A stretch of 64,000 bases of DNA from Spirosoma sp. (GCF_026391055.1 NZ_JAPLET010000024.1:62001-126000); one strand, 5' to 3'. Counted from the stretch's first letter, positions 8,339 through 17,313 are shown. The notes: generated from the letters alone by a model not told the origin. A program made the numbers and translations.

Positions 8339-11300
8339 TTAGGGGTTGCCCAGTACATAATTGATGTAAAGGACCGATTGATTGTAGTCGTTGAGCAGAT
8401 CGACATAATTGGAACGGATCGTCAGGGCCTGCTGGAGCGCCAGCGAAAATTCGACATAGCCAATATCGCCACTACTAAATTCGCGTCTGGCATTGGTTTG
8501 AATGAGGGTTGCCTGTGCCAATCCATTCTGCTCATAATAGGTCAGCGCGTCGCGGTATTGCTCAAACTGCCGCACGGCCTGCGTCATCTGCTGACTCAGA
8601 GCAAACTGCTGCTGCTGCAACTCCGTCTGCGCCAGTTGCTCCCCAATACGGGCAGCATTGATCCGGGCTTTCTGCGCCTGCCCCAGCAGCGGCACCGAAA
8701 TGCCGAGCTGCCCGCCATTGAAGCGGTAACCTGATCCGAAGTACAACTCCTGCCCATCAATCAGTTGATTACCAATCAGCGTTTGCGAGAACAACCCCAC
8801 CACAAAATCAGGCTTGAGCCGGGCTTGCTCCACCAACCGGGTTTGCTGGGCTACGCGGATCTGCTGACTTAACTGCCGAAGCAGCGGATTCCGATTCAGA
8901 CTAGCTGTGTCGGTGGGAATGAGCAGTGGTAGTTTGGTCAACGCCTGTTCGGGCACATCGACGGGCGCTAAACTGTAGAGCAGCGTTTGCAAGCGCGTCC
9001 GTACGCCAATCCGATTAGCTTCATTCTGCGCCAGCCGTACGCGCTGGTCGGCCAGCTGACTTTCGGCGGTTGCTTTTTCCAGACTGCCCGTCTCACCCGT
9101 CTTGAACCGAAGGTTGGCGGCCTGAACAAATTCAGATAACAGCGTATCCTGCTGCCGGAACAGCCGACCTTTCTGCTGTAAATACACCAGGTTATAATAG
9201 GCCGACTTCACCTGATACTGAACATCATTCCGGGTTACCAACACGCCGACCTCCCGACTAGCGACGGTTTCATCGTTCAGCGTAGCCAGTCGGCGCATAA
9301 GCGTTGGGTTGGGAATCGTTTGCGTAACGCTCAGGTTGTTATCGAACCGGCGGCTGTTGTACTGGCCCAGCATAGCCGTGGCCGACAGTCGCCCGGCATC
9401 ATAGGCCGTTCGGCGGAGCGCCTGCTGCTGACTAACACCCAGCCCGGCAATCTGCACCTGTGCGTTGCGTGTTCCAGCCTGCTGAAGGGCCTGTTCCAGC
9501 GTAACAACCTGCATTTGTGTGCCCTGCGCCTGTATGTTACTGCCCATAGCCAGGAGTGTAAGCAGGATTATAGTAGCCACCGTAGTCGACTTTCGGGCCG
9601 CATCCGCTTCGTTTTCAACAGCTTTCTTTTCCATAAGCGAATAGAGTATAGGTAATACAATGAGTGTTAACAGCGTTGCGGTGAGCAGTCCCCCAATCAC
9701 AACTGTGGCTAGTGGTTTCTGTACTTCTGCCCCTGCCGAATTAGAAATGGCCATCGGAATAAAGCCGAATGACGCAACCAGGGCGGTCATGATGACGGGG
9801 CGCAACCGTACTTCGGTTCCCTGCCGGATAATTTCGATCATGTCTGTCAATCCATCCTCATGACGGAGTCGGTTGAACTCGGCAATCAGCACAATACCGT
9901 TTAGCACAGATACCCCGAACAGCGCAATGAAACCCACCCCCGCCGAAATACTGAACGGCATGTCGCGGAGCAACAGGGCGAAGACCCCGCCAATGGCCGC
10001 CATTGGGATGGCCATGAAGATCAGTAAGCTCTGCCGAACGGAGTTGAACGTAAAAAAGAGAAGGGCAAAAATCAGCCCCAGTGCCAAGGGAACAGCGATC
10101 GTCAGTCTTTTCTTGGCATCGACCAAATTCTGAAACTGCCCGCCATAGGTTATGTAATAGCCGGGCGGAAATTTGATCTGCTGTCCTACTTTTTGCTGTA
10201 GTTCAGCCACTATACTTTCCACATCGCGCCCCCGCACGTTGAAACCCAGTGTAATCCGTCGGTGGGTATTATCGCGCTGAATCTGGTTAGGGGCCTGCTC
10301 CATCGTGACCGAAGCCACCTGGCTCAACGGAATCTGCCCACCCGAACCCGCTTGCCCCGTGGGTACAGAAATGTACATGTTCTGAATGTCCTCAATGCGC
10401 TGCCGCTTCTCGGCGGCCAGTCGAACCACCAGATCGAACCGTTTCTCTCCTTCAAAAACCAACCCCGCCGACTGACCGGCAAAGGCGGTATTGATCACCC
10501 GGTTCACATCCGACACGTTCAGGCCAAATTTGGCGATCTGCGCCCGGTCGAGCTTGATCAGAATCTGGGAAAGCCCGCCAACCTGCTCCACATACAAATC
10601 CTGCGCCCCGCCGATGGTCCGAACGACCCGGCCTACCTGATCGGCCAATTTGGCGAGCTGAGTCAGGTCATCTCCGTAGATTTTGAGGGCTACGTCCTGC
10701 CGGGCGCCGGTCATCAACTCATTGAATCGCATCTGCACCGGCTGCTGAAAGCCAAAGGTTACACCGGGAATAACGGACAACGCTTCAGCCATTTTCGTGG
10801 CCAATTCATCGCGGGTCGTGGCCGATGTCCATTCGTCTTTTGGTTTTAAAATCACCATCTGGTCTGCGGCTTCGATGGCCATTGGATCTGTCGGAATTTC
10901 GCCGGACCCGATCTTGGCAACGACCTGCTCTACTTCCGGGAACTGTTTGAGCAGAATCCGTTCGGCTTTCAGAGTGGCATCCACCGTTTCGGAAAGCGAA
11001 CTGCCCGTTAATGTTCGGGTATCGACGGCAAAATCGCCCTCATCCAGTTGCGGGATGAACTCTCCGCCCATCCGGCCAAACAGAAATACGGTAACCGCCA
11101 GCAGCGAGACGGCACCGGTCAAGATAAGCAGTCGATGTTTGAGAGCCCGCAGCAGTAGCGGTTCATAAACCCGGTAAATGCGTTTCATAAGCCGATCCGA
11201 CAACGTCTCTTTATGCACGATTTTCTTGCTCAGCATCAGCGCCGAAATCATGGGAACGTATGTGATCGACAGGATAAATGCGCCCAGAATAGCGAAAGCC

Positions 11301-12742
11301 ACCGTAAGGGCCATTGGCCGGAACATCTTTCCCTCAATGCCCGAGAGAGCCAGAATGGGCAGATAAACGATCAGGATAATAATTTCGCCGAAAGCCGCCG
11401 ATGAACGGATCCGAGCCGCCGACAGAAACACTTCTTCATCCATTTCGCTTTGCGTAAGGGTTTTATCCCGGTTACGTAACATGATGTGATGGAGCGTAGC
11501 CTCAACGATAATGACGGCCCCATCTACAATAAGGCCGAAGTCAATAGCGCCCAGACTCATCAGGTTACCCGATACCCCAAATAGGTTCATCATGGCAATG
11601 GCAAACAGCAGGGCCAATGGAATGACCGATGCCACCACAAAGCCCGCACGGAAATTACCCAGCAGCAAGACCAGCACAAAAATGACGATAGCGGCTCCTT
11701 CCAACAGGTTCCGTTCAACCGTACCAATGGCGCTGTTCACCATTTTTGTACGATCCAGGAATGGCACGATCTGAACACCTTCCGGGAGTGTTTTCTGAAT
11801 CTCGGCAATTTTCGTTTTTACCCGTTTGATGACCGCTGATGAATTTTCTCCTTTGATCATCATCACAATGGCTCCTACCGATTCCCCCTCTCCATTGCGG
11901 GTTAAGGCCCCATACCGCACGGCCGAACCCATATTTACCTGCGCCACATCCCGTACGCGCACCGGTAATCCCTGGTCATTCAGGTGAATAACGATATCGG
12001 CAATATCATCCCTCGAATTGATCAGGCCATCCGAGCGAATAAAAAAGGCATTGGGTTGTTTGTCAATATACGCGCCCCCGGTATTCTGGTTGTTCTGCTG
12101 AAGGGCGGTGAAAATTTCGGTGATGGTGATGCCCATACTCCGAAGCCGGTCGGGGTCAACAGCAATTTCATATTGCTTCATCAGCCCCCCAAACCCGCTG
12201 ACATCGGCCACGCCGGGCGTTCCCAATAACCCACGCCGGATGGTCCAGTCCTGTATAGTACGTAGATCAGTCAGCGAATACTTCGACTCGTAGCCTTTTT
12301 TAGGGATGACGGTATACTGGAAAATTTCACCCAGCCCCGTCGTCACGGGAGCCATTACGGGCGTACCGACGCCGGGCGGAATCTGGCCAACTACGTTCTG
12401 GAGCCGCTCGGCAATTTGTTGTCTGGCCCAGTACACATCGGTTGCATCGGTAAATACAACGGTGACGATGGAAAGGCCAAAGCGCGAAAACGAGCGAATT
12501 TCGACCAGATCCGGGATATTCGACAGGCTTACTTCAACGGGGAAGGTAACCAGACGCTCAATGTCTTCGGCTGCCAGCGATGGGCTGCTGGTAATAACCT
12601 GCACCTGATTGTTGGTAATATCGGGAACGGCATCAATCGGCAACTGCGTAGCCGACCAGCCGCCCCAGAGCACTAAGGCAAAGGTGAACAGACCAATGAT
12701 CAGCTTGTTGCGAATGGAGAATTGGATGATTGCGTTTAACAT
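8339..12742 (-). CDS. Heavy-metal RND pump fused to TolC-like outer-membrane factor (CusA/CzcA-CusC)
   Basis: At 1467 residues this is about 420 longer than a normal CusA/CzcA. Residues 1-1045 form a complete HME-RND transporter: N-terminal TM helix, two large periplasmic loops, and in TM4 the proton-relay signature DFGLIVDGAVIIVE with Asp401, Asp407 and Glu414, equivalent to the essential acidic residues of CzcA. After the last TM helix and a short charged linker comes a new hydrophobic stretch (TTVATIILLTLLAMG, about residues 1053-1067) ending in a signal-peptidase-like NIQAQ. Then follow two TolC-type repeats of about 390 residues (VTLEQALQQA...LQQALTIRSNYVDLLNDYN). The order pump-channel in one frame, with the adaptor next, is known in Bacteroidota. 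Exports divalent or monovalent metal ions; which metal cannot be told. Confidence 0.93.
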   Translation of the reverse strand: MLNAIIQFSIRNKLIIGLFTFALVLWGGWSATQLPIDAVPDITNNQVQVITSSPSLAAEDIERLVTFPVEVSLSNIPDLVEIRSFSRFGLSIVTVVFTDATDVYWARQQIAERLQNVVGQIPPGVGTPVMAPVTTGLGEIFQYTVIPKKGYESKYSLTDLRTIQDWTIRRGLLGTPGVADVSGFGGLMKQYEIAVDPDRLRSMGITITEIFTALQQNNQNTGGAYIDKQPNAFFIRSDGLINSRDDIADIVIHLNDQGLPVRVRDVAQVNMGSAVRYGALTRNGEGESVGAIVMMIKGENSSAVIKRVKTKIAEIQKTLPEGVQIVPFLDRTKMVNSAIGTVERNLLEGAAIVIFVLVLLLGNFRAGFVVASVIPLALLFAIAMMNLFGVSGNLMSLGAIDFGLIVDGAVIIVEATLHHIMLRNRDKTLTQSEMDEEVFLSAARIRSSAAFGEIIILIVYLPILALSGIEGKMFRPMALTVAFAILGAFILSITYVPMISALMLSKKIVHKETLSDRLMKRIYRVYEPLLLRALKHRLLILTGAVSLLAVTVFLFGRMGGEFIPQLDEGDFAVDTRTLTGSSLSETVDATLKAERILLKQFPEVEQVVAKIGSGEIPTDPMAIEAADQMVILKPKDEWTSATTRDELATKMAEALSVIPGVTFGFQQPVQMRFNELMTGARQDVALKIYGDDLTQLAKLADQVGRVVRTIGGAQDLYVEQVGGLSQILIKLDRAQIAKFGLNVSDVNRVINTAFAGQSAGLVFEGEKRFDLVVRLAAEKRQRIEDIQNMYISVPTGQAGSGGQIPLSQVASVTMEQAPNQIQRDNTHRRITLGFNVRGRDVESIVAELQQKVGQQIKFPPGYYITYGGQFQNLVDAKKRLTIAVPLALGLIFALLFFTFNSVRQSLLIFMAIPMAAIGGVFALLLRDMPFSISAGVGFIALFGVSVLNGIVLIAEFNRLRHEDGLTDMIEIIRQGTEVRLRPVIMTALVASFGFIPMAISNSAGAEVQKPLATVVIGGLLTATLLTLIVLPILYSLMEKKAVENEADAARKSTTVATIILLTLLAMGSNIQAQGTQMQVVTLEQALQQAGTRNAQVQIAGLGVSQQQALRRTAYDAGRLSATAMLGQYNSRRFDNNLSVTQTIPNPTLMRRLATLNDETVASREVGVLVTRNDVQYQVKSAYYNLVYLQQKGRLFRQQDTLLSEFVQAANLRFKTGETGSLEKATAESQLADQRVRLAQNEANRIGVRTRLQTLLYSLAPVDVPEQALTKLPLLIPTDTASLNRNPLLRQLSQQIRVAQQTRLVEQARLKPDFVVGLFSQTLIGNQLIDGQELYFGSGYRFNGGQLGISVPLLGQAQKARINAARIGEQLAQTELQQQQFALSQQMTQAVRQFEQYRDALTYYEQNGLAQATLIQTNARREFSSGDIGYVEFSLALQQALTIRSNYVDLLNDYNQSVLYINYVLGNP

Positions 12743-12921
12743 GGGAGAGCAGCAGAATCAACGGACAGCCGTAGCTATCTGCTGGATAACTACGGCCAGG
12801 TGGTCTGACAACCACCAAAACCAACTGATTATAGAAATAATAAAAGACAGGAAAGAGAAACCCCGAAAGGGGGTAGACTATGCCACTGAACGGGCACAAT
12901 GAGGCTTACAACAACTTGGTA

Positions 12922-13308
12922 CTACGCTCGGGGCGGGTTGATTAGCGAAAAAACGGCCAGGAAAGAATAGAGGTCGGCCTTACTGAAAAAATCGGCTTTA
13001 TGGGAAAGAATAGCCCCTACAACCGACGCGAAATGCAGCCGGACGGCGGTCGAGGAAAAAACGGGCACAGCATGACCTACTGTGGGCAGGTTGTGGTGAC
13101 TGTGGTTAGGATGCTTCTGGTGCTCCGAATTGGCTCCATAGTGCATCCCCAGAAAATCCATAAAACTCAGTTGGGCGTCCGTTTGCCGGTGGTGTTTGTA
13201 ATGCTGCATCAACTCGACCCACTTGGCCGACTGGTCAATGCCAAAGCCGGGCAGCAAACTGCTTCCCAACATCAGACCAGCCAAAAGTAGTGCGACAATT
13301 GATTTCAT
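12922..13308 (-). CDS. Small exported His-rich protein upstream of the metal pump
   Basis: This 128-residue protein has a signal-like N-terminus (MKSIVALLLAGLMLGSSLLP) and a mature segment rich in histidine: HYKHHRQ, GMHYGANSEHQKHPNHSHHN, about ten His in 45 residues. The C-terminal 40 residues are hydrophobic/aromatic (FFSKADLYSFLAVFSLI). It lies on the same strand, 179 bases ahead of the pump gene, so it probably belongs to the same transcription unit. A periplasmic metal-binding or metal-sensing role is inferred from the histidines and neighbourhood; I know no characterised homologue. Confidence 0.7.
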   Translation of the reverse strand: MKSIVALLLAGLMLGSSLLPGFGIDQSAKWVELMQHYKHHRQTDAQLSFMDFLGMHYGANSEHQKHPNHSHHNLPTVGHAVPVFSSTAVRLHFASVVGAILSHKADFFSKADLYSFLAVFSLINPPRA

Positions 13309-13401
13309 AAGACACCCGTGTCAATCCATTAACGGCAAGTAAATACGAAAGTTGCTAAAGCCAAACAAAGCCCGCTAATTTAGAACTAATCCATTGGATT
13401 C

Positions 13402-13450
13402 GCGTAGTACCGATCGAGACCGTCGCTGGACCATCGTTACAGTACTACGC
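13402..13450. terminator. Possible terminator hairpin at the VOC gene end
   Basis: GCGTAGTAC (13402-13410) pairs with GTACTACGC (13442-13450) over a 31-base loop that covers the 3' flank of the VOC gene. The stem is short and there is no U-tract, so this is a weak call. Confidence 0.25.
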
Positions 13451-13801
13451 TAAAAACTGAAGCAACTCAATTCGATTGTCGAACGGGTCGCGGAAGAAGA
13501 ACCGTTGCCGACCGTCTATTTCGGAAGAATATTCGATGTCAATGCCCTGAGCGTTCAGGGCTTCCCGGGATTCGTCCAGATTAGCGACTTCAAATGCCGG
13601 GTGCCGCTTGGAGTAATTGCCGCCAGCCTCCTCCCGAAGGTGCAACTGAATATCGGCAACCTGAAACCAGATAGCTCCGGCAGGATGGTTACCCGGTATC
13701 TCAACAAGGCCTAACACCTGACCATAAAACTGTCGGGCACGGGCCGTTGCTCCTTCCGGAATGCAGAGTAAGACATGATCCAGGCGTTTGAATTGTATCA
13801 T
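13445..13801 (-). CDS. VOC (glyoxalase/bleomycin-resistance) family protein
   Basis: Start at 13801 gives MIQFKRLDHVLLCIPEG, the usual first strand of a VOC domain; the 24 extra residues further upstream fall inside a hairpin and are unlikely. The 118-residue protein has the two beta-alpha-beta-beta-beta halves expected: ARQFYGQVLGLVEI and IWFQVADIQLHLREE, then YSKRHPAFEVANLDES and RQRFFFRDPFDNRIELLQ. A His in strand 1 (LDHV), a His in HPAFEV and the late Glu (RIELLQ) are at positions that bind metal in this superfamily. Substrate unknown. The gene follows the aldo/keto reductase on the same strand but is separated from it by a strong hairpin. Confidence 0.85.
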   Translation of the reverse strand: MIQFKRLDHVLLCIPEGATARARQFYGQVLGLVEIPGNHPAGAIWFQVADIQLHLREEAGGNYSKRHPAFEVANLDESREALNAQGIDIEYSSEIDGRQRFFFRDPFDNRIELLQFLA

Positions 13802-13820
13802 GGAAAGAAGGTTGGCAGGT

Positions 13821-13877
13821 AGAATTGTGTTTTTTTGTAGCCGAAAAATTGCTCCGGCTACAAAAAAACACAATTCT
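13821..13877. terminator. Hairpin with 23-bp perfect stem between two same-strand genes
   Basis: AGAATTGTGTTTTTTTGTAG begins the stem (13821-13843), which pairs without mismatch with 13855-13877; the loop is 11 bases. It starts at the stop codon of the aldo/keto reductase and ends 20 bases before the VOC start. On the minus strand it is probably a terminator or attenuator that limits read-through into the VOC gene. Confidence 0.65.
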
Positions 13878-14914
13878 TAGTAAAATTTTGGCAGGGGGTT
13901 CAACGTCAAATTTTGCCGCTGATGCCAATATGGGTAAATAGTTGGCACCTCGCTGGCTGCGTCCAAGCGTTTTACCTGCTCTGTGGTGAGATTCCAGCCA
14001 ACGGCGGCCAGGTTCTGTTTCAACTGCTCTTCATTCCGTGCGCCGATGACGAGCGTCGATACAGTTGGGCGCTGCAATAGCCAGTTGAGCGAAATCTGAG
14101 CCACCGTTTTGCCGGTTTCTTCGGCCAGTTCGTCCAGCACATCGATAATGTTGTAAAAAACCTCGTCGGAAATGGCAAAGGCCGGTACGGGACTTCCTCC
14201 CTGGGCCACGCGGCTATCGGGCGGGATAGGCTGATTTCGGCGATACTTGCCACCCAGTCGGCCAGCCGCCAACGGACTCCAGATAATGCCGCCAACTTTC
14301 TGGTCGATGCCCAGCGGCATCAGTTCCCACTCATATTCCCGGTTCACCAGCGAATAGTATACCTGATGACCGACGTACCGATTCCAGCCATATTTCTCGG
14401 AAATGGCCAGCGACTTCATCAAATGCCAGCCCGAAAAATTTGAACAGGCGATGTACCGTATTTTACCACTCTGAACCAGATCGTCGAGGGCTCGCAGGGT
14501 TTCTTCCACTGGCGTTACCCCGTCAAAACCGTGCATGTGGTAAATATCAATGTAATCGGTTTTAAGCCGTTTAAGGCTGCTTTCGCACTGCCTTATCAAG
14601 TGGAACCGCGATGAGCCCTGGTTGTTGGGTCCTTCGCCAAACGTAAAGGTGGCTTTGGTTGAAATCAAAACCTTGTCCCGAAGCCCCTGCAAGGCTTTAC
14701 CCAGAATTTCTTCCGATAGCCCGTCCGAATAGACATCCGCCGTGTCGAACAGATTGACCCCGGCATCCAGACAAAGATTAACGAGACGGGCCGCTTCGTC
14801 GGTCTGCGTACTTCCCCAGGCTTTAAAAAAATCGTTTCCGCCCCCGAAGGTAGCTGTGCCAAAACTCAGCACCGGAACAGTCAATCCCGATGCGCCTAAC
14901 TGCCGATAATCCAT
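13877..14914 (-). CDS. Aldo/keto reductase
   Basis: The 345-residue protein is a (beta/alpha)8 aldo/keto reductase of the YajO/Tas-like branch. Visible family signatures are MDYRQLGASGLTVPVLSFGT at the start, the catalytic Asp and Tyr in LFDTADVYSDGLSEEILGKA, the catalytic Lys in KVLISTKAT and the His in DIYHMHGFDG. The NADPH-binding C-terminal segment reads STLVIGARNEEQL. It is predicted cytosolic and reduces aldehydes or ketones; the natural substrate cannot be inferred. It is expressed from the 300-base AT-rich region that it shares with a divergent small gene. Confidence 0.92.
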   Translation of the reverse strand: MDYRQLGASGLTVPVLSFGTATFGGGNDFFKAWGSTQTDEAARLVNLCLDAGVNLFDTADVYSDGLSEEILGKALQGLRDKVLISTKATFTFGEGPNNQGSSRFHLIRQCESSLKRLKTDYIDIYHMHGFDGVTPVEETLRALDDLVQSGKIRYIACSNFSGWHLMKSLAISEKYGWNRYVGHQVYYSLVNREYEWELMPLGIDQKVGGIIWSPLAAGRLGGKYRRNQPIPPDSRVAQGGSPVPAFAISDEVFYNIIDVLDELAEETGKTVAQISLNWLLQRPTVSTLVIGARNEEQLKQNLAAVGWNLTTEQVKRLDAASEVPTIYPYWHQRQNLTLNPLPKFY

Positions 14915-15074
14915 AATTCAGGTCTCTACTTTTGTCCATGAACACAAACCACAACCAGAAGTTTGCCGATAATCAGCGAACAGGGGCCTATTTTTTTGGT
15001 TAGTACGCCCAAAATCTATCTACTCTGGAAGCTCAATTGGAGATATCAAACAAGCATTAAGTTTAATTATAAAT

Positions 15075-15103
15075 TTTAATGTAAATTTTATGTTTACATT
15101 AAA
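15075..15103. promoter_or_regulatory. Operator-like inverted repeat
   Basis: TTTAATGTAAA (15075-15085) and TTTACATTAAA (15093-15103) form a perfect 11-bp dyad with a 7-base spacer. It overlaps the expected -33 position of the promoter at 15089-15120, the usual place for a repressor. AT-richness raises the chance of coincidence. Confidence 0.4.
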
Positions 15104-15120
15104 TTAAAAATATAAATTTG
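15089..15120 (+). promoter_or_regulatory. Candidate promoter for the 15216 gene
   Basis: TAAATTTG at 15113-15120 matches the Bacteroidota -7 consensus TAnnTTTG exactly; TATG (three of four bases of TTTG) lies 20 bases upstream at 15089-15092. The start codon follows after about 95 bases. Confidence 0.4.
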
Positions 15121-15215
15121 TTTGACTTTCAACTACTGGTAACATTAGTCCCTTACTCGTTGATAGGAATCAGGATTTTCATAAAAGTACCCTCCGTAAC
15201 TTAATCTTAAATTGT

Positions 15216-15530
15216 ATGAACCGGTATTCTGTAGTCTATATGCTTAAAAAGCAGTACTACCATATTTCCTGTCGAACAAATTCGGAAGCCGTCTCAGTCC
15301 TCGACCATTTATTTTCGCTGGAAGGACATGCCCCTATTGGCATCTACGATGCAAAAACAGAGCTTTTTTACTGGGAGCCACAACGTCAGTACGAATACAA
15401 CCGGGCTCAGATAGAAGAGCAGGGTAAACTCGGTGACCAGATAATCCGGATAGCACAAGCCCTGCGTTTAGCCAATCAAACAATAACTTATCAGCTAAAA
15501 ACCGACCAATTAACCAGACTTACAGCCTAG
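15216..15530 (+). CDS. Small hypothetical protein
   Basis: This 104-residue protein is not one I recognise. It has no signal peptide or membrane segment and is moderately charged, with an N-terminal beta-like region (YSVVYMLKKQYYHISC) and a probable helical C-terminus (QGKLGDQIIRIAQALRLANQ). Segments such as FSLEGHAPIGIYDAKTELFYW suggest a compact alpha/beta fold. It is supported as a gene by a promoter-like motif and a palindrome upstream and by a strong terminator immediately downstream, making it a single-gene unit. Confidence 0.65.
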   Translation: MNRYSVVYMLKKQYYHISCRTNSEAVSVLDHLFSLEGHAPIGIYDAKTELFYWEPQRQYEYNRAQIEEQGKLGDQIIRIAQALRLANQTITYQLKTDQLTRLTA

Positions 15531-15537
15531 GTAAACC

Positions 15538-15571
15538 AAAAACGGTATCGAGATGACTCGATACCGTTTTT
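15538..15571 (+). terminator. Rho-independent terminator
   Basis: AAAAACGGTATCGAG (15538-15552), 4-base loop, CTCGATACCGTTTTT (15557-15571). A 15-bp perfect stem ending in a U-run, 7 bases after the stop codon of the small gene. Confidence 0.85.
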
Positions 15572-15636
15572 CATTACAACCGGCCCATTTTCACAAGCTG
15601 GTATTACTCCACATTTATCATAGGTTTTATCTTTAT

Positions 15637-17157
15637 TTAAAGTCCACTCTGCCCGGCAGATACCATTTTTGTGTAGGTCAGACTGGAAATCGAAATACCG
15701 GTAGTCGACTTGATCGACAGTTTATTCATCGGCTTGTCCGGAAAAAATATGTCGGTCATCACGGTAAGGCCATTATCGGCAAACAACTCGACAGAGGCTA
15801 CATCGACCAGCAAACTGAGCGACATCTTACCATCTGTCGACAAACGGGGAGCCGTATGCCGCTTACCAAACCCTTTCTCGAAATCGACCTTACCCGAACG
15901 ACTGCGGTCCACGTAATACGCATTGGCCGCTTTGTCGTACCCGACAACAAGCTCATTCCCCTGTTCGTTGGCCAGCACGATCGAGAAATCAGCTGTCGGC
16001 TGGGTAGTCAGGTCAAGTCTGAATAGACTGGTCTCATTTTTTGTTTTGGCCGTCAGGTCATACTCCTCTTTTACGGTCAGATTCTTTAGCGAAACCGTCT
16101 CGCCTTTCAGGCCATCCAGTTCCTTAACGGGGGTTGAGGTCAGGAAAAGCTCGCGGTTTACTTCTTTCAGGCCCAATGTGCGGGGAACCGTGTTGGCGCT
16201 GCGCCAGGGATCGGTAGGTACGACGTTGGCGTATTGCCAGTTGCTCATCCAGCCCATCAGGATTGTCTGGTTACCCGTATTGGCGAAGGTCACACCGGCA
16301 TAATTATCGGTCCCGTAATCCATCCATTTTGTGGCCCTGGAAGAAGGCGTAAAGGTTTTCCCGTTAAAATCACCCACAAAATACTGGGTAGCCGAACCAC
16401 CGTTTGGGCCACCAGGATTGATACTCACCAGCAGTACCCAGGCTTTTTTACCATTGTAATCCAACGGAAACAAATCCGGGCACTCCCAAACGCCCCCGTG
16501 TGCGCCCAGGTCGCTGCCGAACTCACTTTCTTTTGTCCAATTTTTCAGGTTTGGCGAGGAGTAGAATGTAATCCGATCTTTGGTAGCCAAGGTCATGATC
16601 CACTTCTTAGCCTGTTCGTTCCACCGCACTTTCGGATCACGAAAATCAACGATACCGGGGTTTGGCAGTACTGGGTTTCCGGCATATTTGGTCCAGGTTT
16701 TGCCTTCATCGAGACTATAGGCCAGACTCTGGTACTGAAATTTATCTGATTTCTGCTTCTCCAGCTTATCATTATGGTGCGTAAAAATCGCTACCATAGG
16801 CGTTTTTCCATCCTTACCGAAACCACTGGTATTGTTGATATCAACGACCGCACTGCCCGAGAAAATCCAGCCCAGGCTATCCGGGTACAACGCGATGGGC
16901 TGTTCCTGCCAGCGAACCATGTCTTTGCTGGTGGCATGTCCCCAGTGCATTGGCCCCCAGGTGGTGCCATTTGGGTAATACTGAAAAAACAGATGATAGG
17001 TACCCTTCCAGTAGACCATCCCATTGGGGTCGTTCATCCAGTGGGCTTTGGGCGAAAAATGGTACTGAGGGCGGTACGTTTCGGGTTTGGTTACCTGCCC
17101 GAAAGAACAGTAGGTTAGTAAAGTCAGGAAGACAGCGTTCAGGAGTGTTTTGTACAT
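15637..17157 (-). CDS. GH32 fructan/sucrose hydrolase (levanase/inulinase/invertase family)
   Basis: From 17157 the product is 506 residues with signal peptide MYKTLLNAVFLTLLTYCSFG, so it works in the periplasm or outside the cell. All three GH32 catalytic signatures are seen: WMNDPNG with nucleophile Asp43, FRDP with Asp174 (transition-state stabiliser) and WECPD with acid/base Glu225. The five-bladed propeller is followed by a C-terminal beta-sandwich (about 360-505). It should release fructose from sucrose, levan or inulin; the sequence alone does not fix the linkage. It is the last gene of a minus-strand set after the sugar transporter and the fructokinase, but 219 bases separate it from the kinase gene, so it may have its own promoter. 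Confidence 0.93.
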   Translation of the reverse strand: MYKTLLNAVFLTLLTYCSFGQVTKPETYRPQYHFSPKAHWMNDPNGMVYWKGTYHLFFQYYPNGTTWGPMHWGHATSKDMVRWQEQPIALYPDSLGWIFSGSAVVDINNTSGFGKDGKTPMVAIFTHHNDKLEKQKSDKFQYQSLAYSLDEGKTWTKYAGNPVLPNPGIVDFRDPKVRWNEQAKKWIMTLATKDRITFYSSPNLKNWTKESEFGSDLGAHGGVWECPDLFPLDYNGKKAWVLLVSINPGGPNGGSATQYFVGDFNGKTFTPSSRATKWMDYGTDNYAGVTFANTGNQTILMGWMSNWQYANVVPTDPWRSANTVPRTLGLKEVNRELFLTSTPVKELDGLKGETVSLKNLTVKEEYDLTAKTKNETSLFRLDLTTQPTADFSIVLANEQGNELVVGYDKAANAYYVDRSRSGKVDFEKGFGKRHTAPRLSTDGKMSLSLLVDVASVELFADNGLTVMTDIFFPDKPMNKLSIKSTTGISISSLTYTKMVSAGQSGL

Positions 17158-17272
17158 CGGGAATAGATCAGATGAGTGAAGGTAAGAAAGATATAGAGGG
17201 GAGTCTACTCTGAAAAAAGCCGCCCCCCTCAATAAACTGCACTACCAACCTAGAATAGAGTCTCAATGAAGT

Positions 17273-17313
17273 GGCCTCTATAATTTACTTGCAAATTTTG
17301 CCCGGCCTCTATA
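17273..17313. repeat. Short direct repeat ahead of the GH32 gene
   Basis: GGCCTCTATA occurs at 17273-17282 and again at 17304-17313, 31 bases apart (about three helical turns), within the 219-base gap upstream of the GH32 gene. Could be a regulator binding site; could be chance. Confidence 0.3.

Larger units (their letters stand above)
14915..15215. other. AT-rich divergent intergenic region
   Basis: No gene is visible in these 301 bases. The half next to the 15216 gene is extremely AT-rich and holds an 11-bp perfect palindrome and a Bacteroidota-type -7 box (listed separately). I saw nothing convincing for the reductase promoter in the other half. Confidence 0.6.

Noticed and set aside
12633..12899. 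Open frame across the gap before the pump gene (minus strand)
   Set aside because: Overlaps the pump start in another frame and reads like random hydrophobic sequence; no start signals.
8333..12902. Many open frames on the + strand opposite the RND pump and adaptor
   Set aside because: They are complementary shadows of a high-GC third-position coding strand; the minus-strand protein has full family motifs throughout.
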